A stretch of DNA of 64,000 bases from Phytopythium helicoides (taxonomy: Eukaryota > Oomycota > Peronosporomycetes > Pythiales > Pythiaceae): contig JANFNE010000007.1 in the NCBI GenBank assembly GCA_024867545.1, forward strand, positions 1,302,001 through 1,366,000, written 5' to 3'. The stretch's first letter is position 1. Each line of letters begins with the position of its first letter. The notes beneath the pieces are model-generated. The model made no database searches. It had not been told where the DNA came from and saw only the letters and a list, made by a program, of their open reading frames with translations. The translations under genes and the position numbers were made by a program. Shown piece by piece: positions 54,805-64,000 of the stretch.

Positions 54805-57800
54805 TCACAGGTACACAGCACGAGCGCGAGGTGTGTCTGATGCACCATACATCTCAGATGATGAGCCGTACATCTCCTCGTTGCTCGGAATCCGCGGAGT
54901 GAGCATTTCCAGAGTATGCTCGCGCTGCTGACGTCGACGCGGGAGGAAAATAATGGCGCCGATGATGACGGCGACGGAGAGGATGGTGCCTACGACAATA
55001 AGCACCATCATGTTGCCACCGACAAGGCCTCCGAATCCACTGGCGTTGTTGGTCGACGACGACGAGTCCTCACTACCAGAACTGCTCCCGTCGACCGACA
55101 GCGCGTCGGCCGAGTTACCACTTTCCTTGATCGGTGCCAGTGACAAGTTTGAAGGCTGCGAGGTAACGGGCACAGTCGTCGTCGAGGCTCCTGCTCCGCT
55201 CTCCGAGGTCGACGCATTGACATCCACCGCCAAGGACGAATCCGTTGAGGATGACGACAAGCCTGTTGCCACACTTGGAAGGGAACCGTCGAGGCTACCG
55301 TCAGCAGCGGAGGAAGACACCGAGCCGCTCAAGGAGAAAGAGCCTGCACTCCCTGCGTCTCCACTCGATGACGACGACGACGATGATGACGATGCCTTGC
55401 TACCACTTGATGATCCTGCTGATACCGAAGAGGAACCGGAGGACGATGCCGCTGAGCCTGACGACGACCCAGAAGAAGATAACGCACTCGAACTTGGCGT
55501 TGGCGATGGTGACGCTGAAGTAGCTGATGGAGTTGGAGTCGATTCTGTAGGCTCTGGTGTAGCCGACGACGACGAGCCAGAGGAAGACGCCGACATTGAT
55601 GAAGGCGCCGTGGACGTCGGTGCCGGCTGTGTGGTCGATGGCGCTTCCGTTGATGTGGATATCTCTGGCTCGGAAGTCGTCGCAGTTGGCGTTTCACTAG
55701 GCTGAGGCGTCTCTGTCACAAACACTGGTGCTTCCGTAGTTGGCTCTGGAGTCTCTGACACTGGCTCCGGAGTTTGTGTTTCGGGCACTGGTGTATCTGT
55801 CGCTGGCTCTGGTGTCTCTGACACTGGTTCTGGTGTTTGTGTTGCTGGTGCGTCCGTCTCAACGCCGAATGACGACGAGTCAGTCGCTGAGGTCGACGTC
55901 GGCTCTGGAGACGAAGACGTTGGCTCAGGAGTCGATGTCACCTCTGGCACAGGTGTCTCCGTCACAGAAATAGGGGAGTCTGTAGATTGGTTGGGCGTCT
56001 CCGACGGCACAGGAGTCTCTGTCACTGGAGTCTCTGTCGGTGGCACCGGAGTGTCCGTGACAGGAGCCTCGGTTGAAGACACTGGAGTATCTGTCACCGG
56101 AGCCTCTGTCGACGACACAGGAGTCTCAGTCACTGGTGCCTCCGTTGATGACACCGGAGTCTCTGTTACTGGAGCCTCTGTCGATGACACCGGAGTCTCT
56201 GTTACTGGAGCCTCTGTCGATGACACCGGAGTCTCCGTCGACGACACTGGAGTATCTGTTACTGGAGCCTCTGTCGACGACACAGGAGTCTCAGTCACTG
56301 GTGCCTCCGTTGATGACACCGGAGTCTCTGTTACTGGAGCCTCTGTCGATGGCACTGGAGTCTCAGTCACTGGTGCCTCCGTTGATGACACCGGAGTCTC
56401 TGTTGCTGGAGCCTCTGTCGATGGCACTGGAGTCTCAGTCACTGGTGCCTCCGTTGACGACACTGGAGTATCTGTCACTGGTGCCTCCGTTGATGACACC
56501 GGAGTCTCTGTTACTGGAGCCTCTGTCGATGACACCGGAGTCTCCGTCGACGACACTGGAGTATCTGTTACTGGAGCCTCTGTCGACGACACTGGAGTCT
56601 CAGTCACTGGTGCCTCCGTTGATGACACCGGAGTCTCTGTTGCTGGAGCCTCTGTCGACGACACTGGAGTCTCAGTCGCTGGGGTCTCTGTTGACGGCAC
56701 TGGCGTTTCACTAGATGTGACAGGAGTCTCCGTAACAGGCTCCGGCGATGAAGATGTCGGCTCTGGCGCCGCCGTGGCTGGCTGCGGTGCATCTGTGGAT
56801 GCCACTGGTGTCGACGTGTCTGGTGCCGACGACGTCGATTCCGGGGTCTGTGTAATCGTAGCGTCAGGTGCTGAGGTTGATGTGACCGTCGGCTCTGGAG
56901 ACGACGACGTCGGGTCCGGTGTCGAAGTCGGCGCTTCTGTCTCGGGGACAAACGACGACGAGTCCGTCGCCGTCGTCGTCGCAGGCTCTGTCGTCGAAGC
57001 GTCCGTAGGCTCTGGGGTGGAGGTAGCACTGGGCTCTGGCGTAGTCGTCGGTGCCGGAGCTGTCGTCTCCGGTGCATCTGTCCACGTCGTCTCCGGAGTT
57101 GTAGAGGGCTCTGGAGCTGTGGTCTCCGAGGCCGTCGGCTCTGGTGCAGCAGTAGATGGCTCTGGAGCTGTGGTCTCTGGTGAGGTCGCCTCCGGTGAGG
57201 TAGTGGATGGCTCTGGGGTAGACGTGGACGGCTCCGGAGTTGCTGTTGTTGGTTCTGGGGAGGTCGTCTCCGGTGCAGTCGTCGGCGCAGGAGCTGTGGT
57301 CGTCGGCTCCGTCCACGTGGTCGTGGATGGCTCCGGGGCGGTTGTGGATGTCCACGTCGTCGTCGGCTCCGGTGCGGCCGTAGTAGCGGTCGGCTCGGTC
57401 CATGTCGTCGTGGATGGTTCCGGCGCGGTCGTGGACGTGTCGGTCCACGTTGTGGCCGCCGGTTCTGGAGCGGCCGTAGTCGCGGCCGGCTCCGTCCACG
57501 TAGTTGCGGACGGCTCTGGAGCGGTCGTGGACGTGTCGGTCCACGTTGTGGCCGCCGGATCTGTAGTGGCCGCGGCCTCGGTCGCGACCGGCGCGGTCGT
57601 CCACGCGCCCACATCGCCGTCCGCGCTCCAGTCGACCTGCTGGGCCCTGCGGAAGCGCACGGCCAGGTGGTCTGGCGTGCCGCTGGGCGCCGCCAGGCAG
57701 CTGGGGACGACGCCCATGCGCACAGCCGCGGCCGCGTACGCCGCGGCGCTCGCGTCGTCCAGCGCCACGCAGCCCACGGACCCGTCGGCCGCCACGCGCG

Positions 57801-58116
57801 CGCAGCAGCTGCCGCGCTCGAGCGCCACCGAGCCGTCCACGCTGGCCTGGCCGCGCACCGGACAGGCCGAGCCCGCGTCCGCGCGGCCGGCGCATGGGGC
57901 CACGGGCACGCAGAAGAGCGCGTCGACGCCCAGCACGCGCACGGAGAAGAAGCCTGCGTCCGCGCACTCGAAGCCCGCGGGGACGCCTTCCACGGACCCG
58001 TCCACAGATGCGGACGTGGATGCGGACGCGGATGCGGACGCGGCCGCAGCCATGGACGCGTCCGCAGATCCGCAGGCGGCCGCGAGGACCGCGAGCAGCA
58101 GCGGCCGCTGCGCCAT
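54805..58116 (-). CDS. Mucin-like type I membrane protein with Ser/Thr/Pro repeats
   Basis: The 1103-residue protein begins with a signal peptide (residues 1-20, LLLAVLAAACGSADA) and a ~100-residue Cys-containing domain (FECADAGFF, LFCVPVAPC, GSCCARV, PSCLAAP). A long Thr/Pro stretch with WTDTSTTAPEPS-type repeats follows, then a run of ~12-residue repeats (ETPVSSTEAPVT, about residues 470-700), a Ser-rich stalk, one membrane segment (MMVLIVVGTILSVAVIIGAI, about 1035-1058) and a 44-residue basic/acidic tail with EMYG motifs. Such proteins are heavily O-glycosylated surface components; secreted oomycete mucins act in cyst or hyphal adhesion, but this one is membrane anchored. The repeats are 36 bp at DNA level and prone to length change. 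Confidence 0.85.
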   Translation of the reverse strand: MAQRPLLLAVLAAACGSADASMAAAASASASASTSASVDGSVEGVPAGFECADAGFFSVRVLGVDALFCVPVAPCAGRADAGSACPVRGQASVDGSVALERGSCCARVAADGSVGCVALDDASAAAYAAAAVRMGVVPSCLAAPSGTPDHLAVRFRRAQQVDWSADGDVGAWTTAPVATEAAATTDPAATTWTDTSTTAPEPSATTWTEPAATTAAPEPAATTWTDTSTTAPEPSTTTWTEPTATTAAPEPTTTWTSTTAPEPSTTTWTEPTTTAPAPTTAPETTSPEPTTATPEPSTSTPEPSTTSPEATSPETTAPEPSTAAPEPTASETTAPEPSTTPETTWTDAPETTAPAPTTTPEPSATSTPEPTDASTTEPATTTATDSSSFVPETEAPTSTPDPTSSSPEPTVTSTSAPDATITQTPESTSSAPDTSTPVASTDAPQPATAAPEPTSSSPEPVTETPVTSSETPVPSTETPATETPVSSTEAPATETPVSSTEAPVTETPVSSTEAPVTDTPVSSTETPVSSTEAPVTETPVSSTEAPVTDTPVSSTEAPVTETPVPSTEAPATETPVSSTEAPVTETPVPSTEAPVTETPVSSTEAPVTETPVSSTEAPVTDTPVSSTETPVSSTEAPVTETPVSSTEAPVTETPVSSTEAPVTETPVSSTEAPVTDTPVSSTEAPVTDTPVPPTETPVTETPVPSETPNQSTDSPISVTETPVPEVTSTPEPTSSSPEPTSTSATDSSSFGVETDAPATQTPEPVSETPEPATDTPVPETQTPEPVSETPEPTTEAPVFVTETPQPSETPTATTSEPEISTSTEAPSTTQPAPTSTAPSSMSASSSGSSSSATPEPTESTPTPSATSASPSPTPSSSALSSSGSSSGSAASSSGSSSVSAGSSSGSKASSSSSSSSSSGDAGSAGSFSLSGSVSSSAADGSLDGSLPSVATGLSSSSTDSSLAVDVNASTSESGAGASTTTVPVTSQPSNLSLAPIKESGNSADALSVDGSSSGSEDSSSSTNNASGFGGLVGGNMMVLIVVGTILSVAVIIGAIIFLPRRRQQREHTLEMLTPRIPSNEEMYGSSSEMYGASDTPRARAVYL
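55990..56710 (-). repeat. 36-bp tandem repeats within the mucin gene
   Basis: About 19-20 units of ~36 bp encode ETPVSSTEAPVT variants. Both synonymous and Ser/Pro, Glu/Asp changes distinguish units, and some shorter ETPVSST units interrupt the register. Confidence 0.9.
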
Positions 58117-59902
58117 CGAGATGCGCCTGCAAGCGGGCGGTTCGTGGAGTGGAGTTTGGGTGAGGAATCTACGGTACTCTATGGCGGAAACCGAAAACCA
58201 GGTGCCGCGCTGTACCGTACCTGCCGCGGCGAGATGTAGGTACCGCCTCGTGCGCGGTCAATTTGACGCTCGCCAGCTGCGTGTGGCTGGCCGCCGCGCA
58301 CCTGTTCGCCGCCACCGGCCGCCGCCGGCCGCCGCTGTCTGTCGTTGTGGTTGTAATACCGAGGCCAGCACGGAGGCGCCGCCTGCGGTCGAAGCGAAAG
58401 CCGAATGATGGCGCGCGGCCAGCAGCGACGCCGAGAGGCACCGCAGACAAGCCGCCCCTGTGAACCGCCGACGCCCGACATGTTGAAAAACGTATGCAAT
58501 GATATCTACGGTACGGGCCAATAACTCAGTTTAGCGCCCCGTCTCTACGACGTACACTTTCCAACCCATTTCGCAAATATATGAGGTCCAGTATGGATCC
58601 CAGCTGACGGTAAAGTGATTGGCTGGTACCAAATTTTGGGATCCCACCGCCAGCCAAACGCACCCCAACGTGGTGGGGGGCGGATCGCACCGAGCTCCTC
58701 TCCTCCTCCTTGGTGGCGGGTGGCGTTGCGTGCGTTCACAACCGAAAGCCTTTTGTCTGTTAGCTCACTGCGCAGCGTAGCGCTCTGCAGTTTGATTGTG
58801 TGTGTTGTCTGCGGCGGTGGGGATGATATGTGGCGTATCATTGATGGGGAGCTGGATGTTTGGGTGGACGGACACCTCCGCTCTTCCAAGTGGGACGTAT
58901 GATAAATGACATTCTCGATGTGTCGAGAGGTTCTGTTTGGTTGTTTGTTTGCTCGACATGGCGACTGTGCTGCCCCATCTTCAACGCGGATCCTGGATTG
59001 GATGGCTACACTTTTGGACGGTGGCTGCTGCTCATGTCCCCAACTTCTTTCGCGCATCCATCAGCCACTTCAACTGGAAAAGACTTTGGACGACGACGAA
59101 ACCGCAGCCACAACGAGCGCCACCTAACGTGGGATTTCAAAACTTCAAGTGATCATGAGACCACGGGAGTGCCAGATCACCTTGTAATCGCATCGGTCCA
59201 CATCAGCTGCCGCAGTGACTCGATCGCTGCATCCGGATTGTCGCACAGGCGCCACCTGCCGCATAGCGTCGATGCATGGACGATCAATATCCCGCGCGTC
59301 AAACCGGATTACCGATAACGACTACGCGTTGGCTCTTCCGATCCACCTGCAGCAAGAACAGGTTCTCAAAGCGCCGCAACGACCGCCAGCAGCGACGAGA
59401 GCGAGAGAAGACGCTCAACATGACGCGCATCGGTACGGACGCAACCGACAGCGACGTTGCCTACGGTTGCAGCGACGGAGGGTGGCGATTCTACCGCGCG
59501 CCAGAGCAGTCAGCAGTACAGTAGCCTCCGCAACCGCGACAGCGACAGCGACAGCGACAGCGTGACTGCGACAACAGCGTGAAGAAGATGGAGTAAGTTA
59601 TGTCTCCGACTGGAGTATGTATTTATTTGCATGTGTGTGTGCGTGTGCAGAGTTGGTCTCCAATGTTCTTTACCAGCACAACAACAGCCTCGGCGTCTTG
59701 ATCCACGAGCAAGACGGCAACGAGAGACCAGGAGACCACACGCACTCACTCACGCACGCCATGCATGATGTAAAAGTAAAAGTACACTAGCTCTACTCGA
59801 CTGACTCAACGCTTGGCTTGCTGTGTCGACTTGCATTGCCTCGCCTTGCATTGCTTTGCTTTGCATTGCTTTCCCGTGCATCCACCAAGCCGTTTGAATA
59901 GT
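58117..59902. other. Intergenic region upstream of the mucin gene and downstream of the glycosyltransferase
   Basis: No gene is firmly supported. A plus frame from the ATG at 58959 gives 64 residues (LPHLQRGSWIGWLHFWTVAA), and another at 59276 gives 82 residues; either may be exons of a small gene, but no domain is visible. A GCGACA hexamer run occurs at about 59537-59562, and a TTGCATTGCTT-type simple repeat at about 59830-59875. Confidence 0.35.
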
Positions 59903-61558
59903 TTAGCCCAGGTTGACGGCCGTGACGTTGCGGAAGGTGTTGAACCCCTGCGGACACGTGCGCTGCTTGAGCTCGAGCAGTGCGCGGTTGGTCAGCTTGA
60001 TGATGGAGCACTTGCCCCAAACCTCCTGCCGCCGAATGTGCCGCCGGTCCTCTTCCACATTCGCGTCAATGTCGGTCCACTCGCTCGGCGGCAGGTTCTT
60101 GAGCATCGGACTCTCGCAGTTCGCGATGGTCTCTGGGATCAACCCCTTGTAGTAGTTGTGGATCCATTGGCACGTGTGCATCGTCATGGGCGGATCCTTC
60201 GGACGCACGTACTCGAGGTTGTCCTCGCACGGGTTCGCCATGGTCTCGTCGACGAACCCCCAGTACTCGCGACCGTCGTACGAGTAGCCCGGACTCGTGA
60301 TGCCGAGGTTCGTCAACGCCGTGTGCTTGATGCCGTTGTTGGCCACCGCCACCGAGTACGCAAACATCTCGGTCATCCACTCCTTGGACACCTTGCGAGA
60401 CGTGACGCACAGGTGGCAGTAGTCGTCCACCATGCGGCGCACGTCGTTCACCGTCATGATGTACGGCGGGCCGACGTTGGCGTAGTACTCGATGGCGTCC
60501 TCGCGCGACACGTTTCCGCACGGCAGTCCGGCGCAGACGCTGTCGAGCATCTCTCGGCGCTCGTCCAGGTAGAAGCCGTCCTTGTTGACGTTGGTCCAGT
60601 CCTGCGCGACGGCCAGGCCGTCCATGACGGTGTCGTTGACGGTCGCGATGTCCCTCTTGCCGCTGTAGTATCGCGAGACGTCTCGACCCGTGTTGACCTC
60701 TATCGGGCGGAAGAAGTAGAAGTCGCCGTCGATGAGCGCGAGGATCTCGTGCTGCACGGGCGGGTCGGCGTTGAGCAGAAAGTGGCGCAGACCGAAGGGT
60801 TTGTTGTACGCCGCATACCAGTCGTCGGAGCCCGGCTCCGGGTTGGCCGCGAAGTTGGGCGTGAAGTGGCGGCGGAAGTCGTAGTAGAAGGTGGGCTCCA
60901 GCAGCACCTTCTCGCGGTCCTCTTCCGAGCAGTCGGACAGGATCTGCGTGATGGGACCAGTCTGTCCGGCCCACGTGGCGGTGAGCTGCAGCACGATCTC
61001 CTGGAGGACGCGGTTGCGGTGGTTGCAGCTCATGCTGAATACGATGTGGATCTGGCTGCCGTCGTGGTTGGCGGGGAACCGCTCGAGGGGGTCAATGGGT
61101 CGTTTGTTGTGGTGGTTGGCGTTGGTTAGCACGCCGTCGGTGTCCGTGTTGTCTGGGCGTTCGTGTTCCTGGAGCAGCTTTTCCGCGAGCAGCTCCTCGG
61201 CGCGCTGCAGCAGCTTCTCGGTCTCTTTGAGGTCGGCCGTCTCGTTGTTGTCGTCCAATGGCGACTCCACCCCCTCCTCCGTCGCATTGGCAGCGCTGAT
61301 GAACGACTTGGTGCGCAACACCGAGAGGATCTCCTCAAGCATCTGCGCGTTGCGCTGCTGCTCGAGCGCCACCGTAGGCCCGAGTCCGTGCTCCCCAGAC
61401 CCGGCCGAGGCCATGGACGCCGCGTTCTCGAAGCCGTAGAAGTTGAAGACCGCAACCAGCGCCGCGGTGGCGAAGCCCACTGCCAGTAGGACCACTAGCG
61501 AGCCGCGGCCGCCTCGCCACGCACACGACGCGGGCTGCAGCTCCTCGGTCGGCTTCAT
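59903..61558 (-). CDS. Type II membrane glycosyltransferase, copy A (HPAT/SGT-like)
   Basis: The protein has 551 residues. The ATG at 61558 was chosen because MKPTEE aligns with MKPAES of copy B; the longer frame to 61744 is not matched. A short basic cytosolic tail is followed by a membrane anchor (residues 20-41, SLVVLLAVGFATAALVAVF), a stem with a coiled coil (KLLQRAEELLAEKLLQEH) and a luminal domain. IHIVFSMSCNHRN opens the catalytic region and LIDGDFYFFRP (about residue 273) is the probable DxD metal site. The layout resembles plant hydroxyproline arabinosyltransferases and serine galactosyltransferases (HPAT/SGT1), which act in the Golgi on wall proteins; the exact sugar and acceptor are not known. 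The gene is divergent from copy B with 923 bp between start codons. Confidence 0.65.
   Translation of the reverse strand: MKPTEELQPASCAWRGGRGSLVVLLAVGFATAALVAVFNFYGFENAASMASAGSGEHGLGPTVALEQQRNAQMLEEILSVLRTKSFISAANATEEGVESPLDDNNETADLKETEKLLQRAEELLAEKLLQEHERPDNTDTDGVLTNANHHNKRPIDPLERFPANHDGSQIHIVFSMSCNHRNRVLQEIVLQLTATWAGQTGPITQILSDCSEEDREKVLLEPTFYYDFRRHFTPNFAANPEPGSDDWYAAYNKPFGLRHFLLNADPPVQHEILALIDGDFYFFRPIEVNTGRDVSRYYSGKRDIATVNDTVMDGLAVAQDWTNVNKDGFYLDERREMLDSVCAGLPCGNVSREDAIEYYANVGPPYIMTVNDVRRMVDDYCHLCVTSRKVSKEWMTEMFAYSVAVANNGIKHTALTNLGITSPGYSYDGREYWGFVDETMANPCEDNLEYVRPKDPPMTMHTCQWIHNYYKGLIPETIANCESPMLKNLPPSEWTDIDANVEEDRRHIRRQEVWGKCSIIKLTNRALLELKQRTCPQGFNTFRNVTAVNLG
60007..61226 (-). repeat. 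Inverted near-identical tract, arm A (pairs with 62781-64000)
   Basis: This 1220-bp tract is the inverted copy of 62781-64000 with a sharp boundary at 61226/62781. Its true length is unknown because the window ends. Confidence 0.9.
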
Positions 61559-62481
61559 GCTGCAGTCGTTGGCTCCAAGCGGGGCGGATCTCGCTCTGCG
61601 GCTACTCGACGAGCTGCGGCTCTCTGTGCCGATCGCTGAACGCGTGTCCCAACGAGTGAGCGAGAGAGCTGAGAGCCGCACGCTCGACCGCTCATTCGAG
61701 CAGGAAGGAGCCACTGGTCCAGTGGCGCCAGCGAGCCCACGCACCCAGAACGGACGTTACGCGCGACTCCATCTCTTGACTCTCCGGCTGTCCACAGGTT
61801 TATGGGACCTTCTTCTGACAGCAAACCTCTTGGATCCGAGTGCCACTGTGAACCCACAAGGAGGAGCCAGACGTTGACTGTCCGCCTGACAGACTCATAT
61901 CGAAGCGGTCGTGAAGTGAATGGTCCGACTCGTATGTTTTGAGTCGACTTGGTTCAGTTCGAACCGAGGCGGTGGCGTGGAGGTTTGCAGTGCGAGTCGA
62001 GGTCGGCTCCGGCACCTCGCATCTCGCACTTGTGAGGCCTTCGTGAGATCAAAATGATCACAGTTGATTCTACTTGGTAAGGTGGTCGGGTGTTGTTTGT
62101 TTGTTGTGGCGGCAGACAGTCTGGTGAGCAGTCCGGCCGACGATTTTCGATGGGTCTGGATCCTTCCTGTCTGCTCTCTCGAACGACCGAGCGCTTCGCA
62201 TTGAGATTTGAATTCGAACGATGGAGGTCGATCCCATGTGAATCCCATGTGAACCACCAGCTCCGAGTCTTATCGCCGAGACATCTGCTGCTCTAGAAGC
62301 TCTCTCTTCATCGCCATGTGCTCGTCAACCTGGGGACCTGGTCGTCAATGGATTGTTGAGCAGATCAGCAGGCCGCTCTTTCCTTGTGGCGGCTTCCTGG
62401 TGCGCTAGACGCCGAGCATCACCAAAGCAAGATTAGCGTTGACGCGTTCGCGTGTTTGGTATTGCAGTCGCGTTGGCGACC
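61559..62481. promoter_or_regulatory. Divergent promoter region of the glycosyltransferase pair
   Basis: This 923-bp interval separates the two start codons. It is not palindromic, so the inverted duplication does not include matching promoters. No clear TATA box was found on either side. Confidence 0.45.
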
Positions 62482-64000
62482 ATGAAGCCGGCCGAGTCGG
62501 AGAATGTGCCTAGCGGGAAATACAGGCGTCGGTCGGTTGTGGCCACTGCCGTCGTCGTTGTCGTCTTAGCTTTTGCGACGGCGCTCAACTTCCTCAACTT
62601 CCAAGGATCGACGTCCGTGACAAGCAGCTCGGTCCAACTCGGATCAGGATCTCTCGAGCAGCAACGCAATTCAGAAATGCTGCAAGAGATCCTGTCCGTA
62701 CTCCAAACCAAGACTCTTTTCAACATCGCCAACACCACCAGCCAAGTTACTACTAACTCACCACCCTCGCCAACAGCGCGAGAGACCGAGAAGCTGCTGC
62801 AGCGCGCCGAGGAGCTGCTCGCGGAAAAGCTGCTCCAGGAACACGAACGCCCAGACAACACGGACACCGACGGCGTGCTAACCAACGCCAACCACCACAA
62901 CAAACGACCCATTGACCCCCTCGAGCGGTTCCCCGCCAACCACGACGGCAGCCAGATCCACATCGTATTCAGCATGAGCTGCAACCACCGCAACCGCGTC
63001 CTCCAGGAGATCGTGCTGCAGCTCACCGCCACGTGGGCCGGACAGACTGGTCCCATCACGCAGATCCTGTCCGACTGCTCGGAAGAGGACCGCGAGAAGG
63101 TGCTGCTGGAGCCCACCTTCTACTACGACTTCCGCCGCCACTTCACGCCCAACTTCGCGGCCAACCCGGAGCCGGGCTCCGACGACTGGTATGCGGCGTA
63201 CAACAAACCCTTCGGTCTGCGCCACTTTCTGCTCAACGCCGACCCGCCTGTGCAGCACGAGATCCTCGCGCTCATCGACGGCGACTTCTACTTCTTCCGC
63301 CCGATAGAGGTCAACACGGGTCGAGACGTCTCGCGATACTACAGCGGCAAGAGGGACATCGCGACCGTCAACGACACCGTCATGGACGGCCTGGCCGTCG
63401 CGCAGGACTGGACCAACGTCAACAAGGACGGCTTCTACCTGGACGAGCGCCGAGAGATGCTCGACAGCGTCTGCGCCGGACTGCCGTGCGGAAACGTGTC
63501 GCGCGAGGACGCCATCGAGTACTACGCCAACGTCGGCCCGCCGTACATCATGACGGTGAACGACGTGCGCCGCATGGTGGACGACTACTGCCACCTGTGC
63601 GTCACGTCTCGCAAGGTGTCCAAGGAGTGGATGACCGAGATGTTTGCGTACTCGGTGGCGGTGGCCAACAACGGCATCAAGCACACGGCGTTGACGAACC
63701 TCGGCATCACGAGTCCGGGCTACTCGTACGACGGTCGCGAGTACTGGGGGTTCGTCGACGAGACCATGGCGAACCCGTGCGAGGACAACCTCGAGTACGT
63801 GCGTCCGAAGGATCCGCCCATGACGGTGCACACGTGCCAATGGATCCACAACTACTACAAGGGGTTGATCCCAGAGACCATCGCGAACTGCGAGAGTCCG
63901 ATGCTCAAGAACCTGCCGCCGAGCGAGTGGACCGACATTGACGCGAATGTGGAAGAGGACCGGCGGCACATTCGGCGGCAGGAGGTTTGGGGCAAGTGCT
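62482..64000 (+). CDS. Type II membrane glycosyltransferase, copy B (partial, runs off the window)
   Basis: The ATG at 62482 starts MKPAESENVPSGKYRRRSV, followed by a membrane anchor (VVATAVVVVVLAFATALNF) and a stem. From 62781 on the nucleotide sequence matches copy A in inverted orientation (positions sum to 124007), with only two differences noticed across the catalytic part: a silent C/T and a Met-to-Val change (MTMHTC versus MTVHTC). Before that point tail, anchor and stem are clearly diverged. The same family and motifs as copy A apply. About 32 codons are missing at the right edge. Confidence 0.65.
   Translation, partial: MKPAESENVPSGKYRRRSVVATAVVVVVLAFATALNFLNFQGSTSVTSSSVQLGSGSLEQQRNSEMLQEILSVLQTKTLFNIANTTSQVTTNSPPSPTARETEKLLQRAEELLAEKLLQEHERPDNTDTDGVLTNANHHNKRPIDPLERFPANHDGSQIHIVFSMSCNHRNRVLQEIVLQLTATWAGQTGPITQILSDCSEEDREKVLLEPTFYYDFRRHFTPNFAANPEPGSDDWYAAYNKPFGLRHFLLNADPPVQHEILALIDGDFYFFRPIEVNTGRDVSRYYSGKRDIATVNDTVMDGLAVAQDWTNVNKDGFYLDERREMLDSVCAGLPCGNVSREDAIEYYANVGPPYIMTVNDVRRMVDDYCHLCVTSRKVSKEWMTEMFAYSVAVANNGIKHTALTNLGITSPGYSYDGREYWGFVDETMANPCEDNLEYVRPKDPPMTVHTCQWIHNYYKGLIPETIANCESPMLKNLPPSEWTDIDANVEEDRRHIRRQEVWGKC

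Noticed and set aside
55990..56710. Regular short repeats that could look like a CRISPR array
   Set aside because: The units are contiguous coding repeats without unique spacers, in a eukaryotic gene.
55991..58408. 805-residue open frame on the plus strand opposite the mucin gene
   Set aside because: It is a shadow of the repeats: its GVSVTGASVDDT pattern is the antisense reading of ETPVSSTEAPVT. The minus frame has signal peptide, Cys domain, membrane segment and tail.
59813..61129. 438-residue plus frame opposite glycosyltransferase copy A
   Set aside because: Antisense shadow caused by high G/C third positions; it recurs mirrored opposite copy B (62878-63969).
59903..61744. Longer glycosyltransferase start at 61744
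   Set aside because: The extra 62 residues (Ser/Arg-rich) have no counterpart in copy B, whose start aligns with the ATG at 61558.

Overview
This window looks like a piece of an oomycete genome (Phytophthora or a close relative; the species cannot be fixed from sequence alone). Introns are short (about 63-85 bp, GT..AG), intergenic spaces between host genes are a few hundred bases, and the repeats are typical of oomycetes: Cryptons, Ty1/copia elements, MULEs, a Helitron, pogo remnants and a mucin-like surface protein. There are no bacterial operons, CRISPR arrays, rRNA or recognisable tRNA genes.

Layout. Bases 2-67 are the last codons of an upstream gene. Bases 900-3390 hold a four-exon STT3 oligosaccharyltransferase gene. 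From about 3.67 to 51 kb there is a block of nested mobile elements. In order: two identical head-to-tail Crypton copies (3672-10418); relics; a Ty1/copia element on the minus strand (Copia-1, LTRs at 12758-12943 and 23637-23822) split by a foreign ~6.2 kb block with a MULE transposase and two small papain/Josephin-like cysteine protease genes; Crypton and pogo fragments; a ~3.2 kb foldback element with ~1.16 kb arms (26041-29282); a copia scrap; a decayed Helitron (29.7-33.7 kb) next to a broken SET-domain gene (33.9-36.0 kb); a copia gag fragment (37.3-39.0 kb); and a plus-strand Copia-2 (39862-51023, 5-bp target duplication) that carries a complete MULE (42053-46767, 9-bp target duplication).

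From 52.5 kb the host gene space resumes: a cupredoxin-domain protein gene (52592-54571), a convergent membrane-anchored mucin-like gene (54805-58116, minus), and two divergently transcribed type II membrane glycosyltransferase genes (59903-61558 minus; 62482 to beyond the window end, plus). Their catalytic regions are almost identical at nucleotide level while their N-terminal regions differ. STT3, the mucin and the glycosyltransferases all belong to the secretory pathway, but nothing in the sequence links their regulation.

The most unusual items are the MULE-plus-cysteine-protease block with a periodic CCAAT array; the tandem Crypton with a 9-bp junction sequence; the use by both copia elements of a primer binding site matching the anticodon loop of initiator tRNA-Met with the gag ATG inside it; the foldback element with facing promoters; and the gene-conversion-like glycosyltransferase pair.
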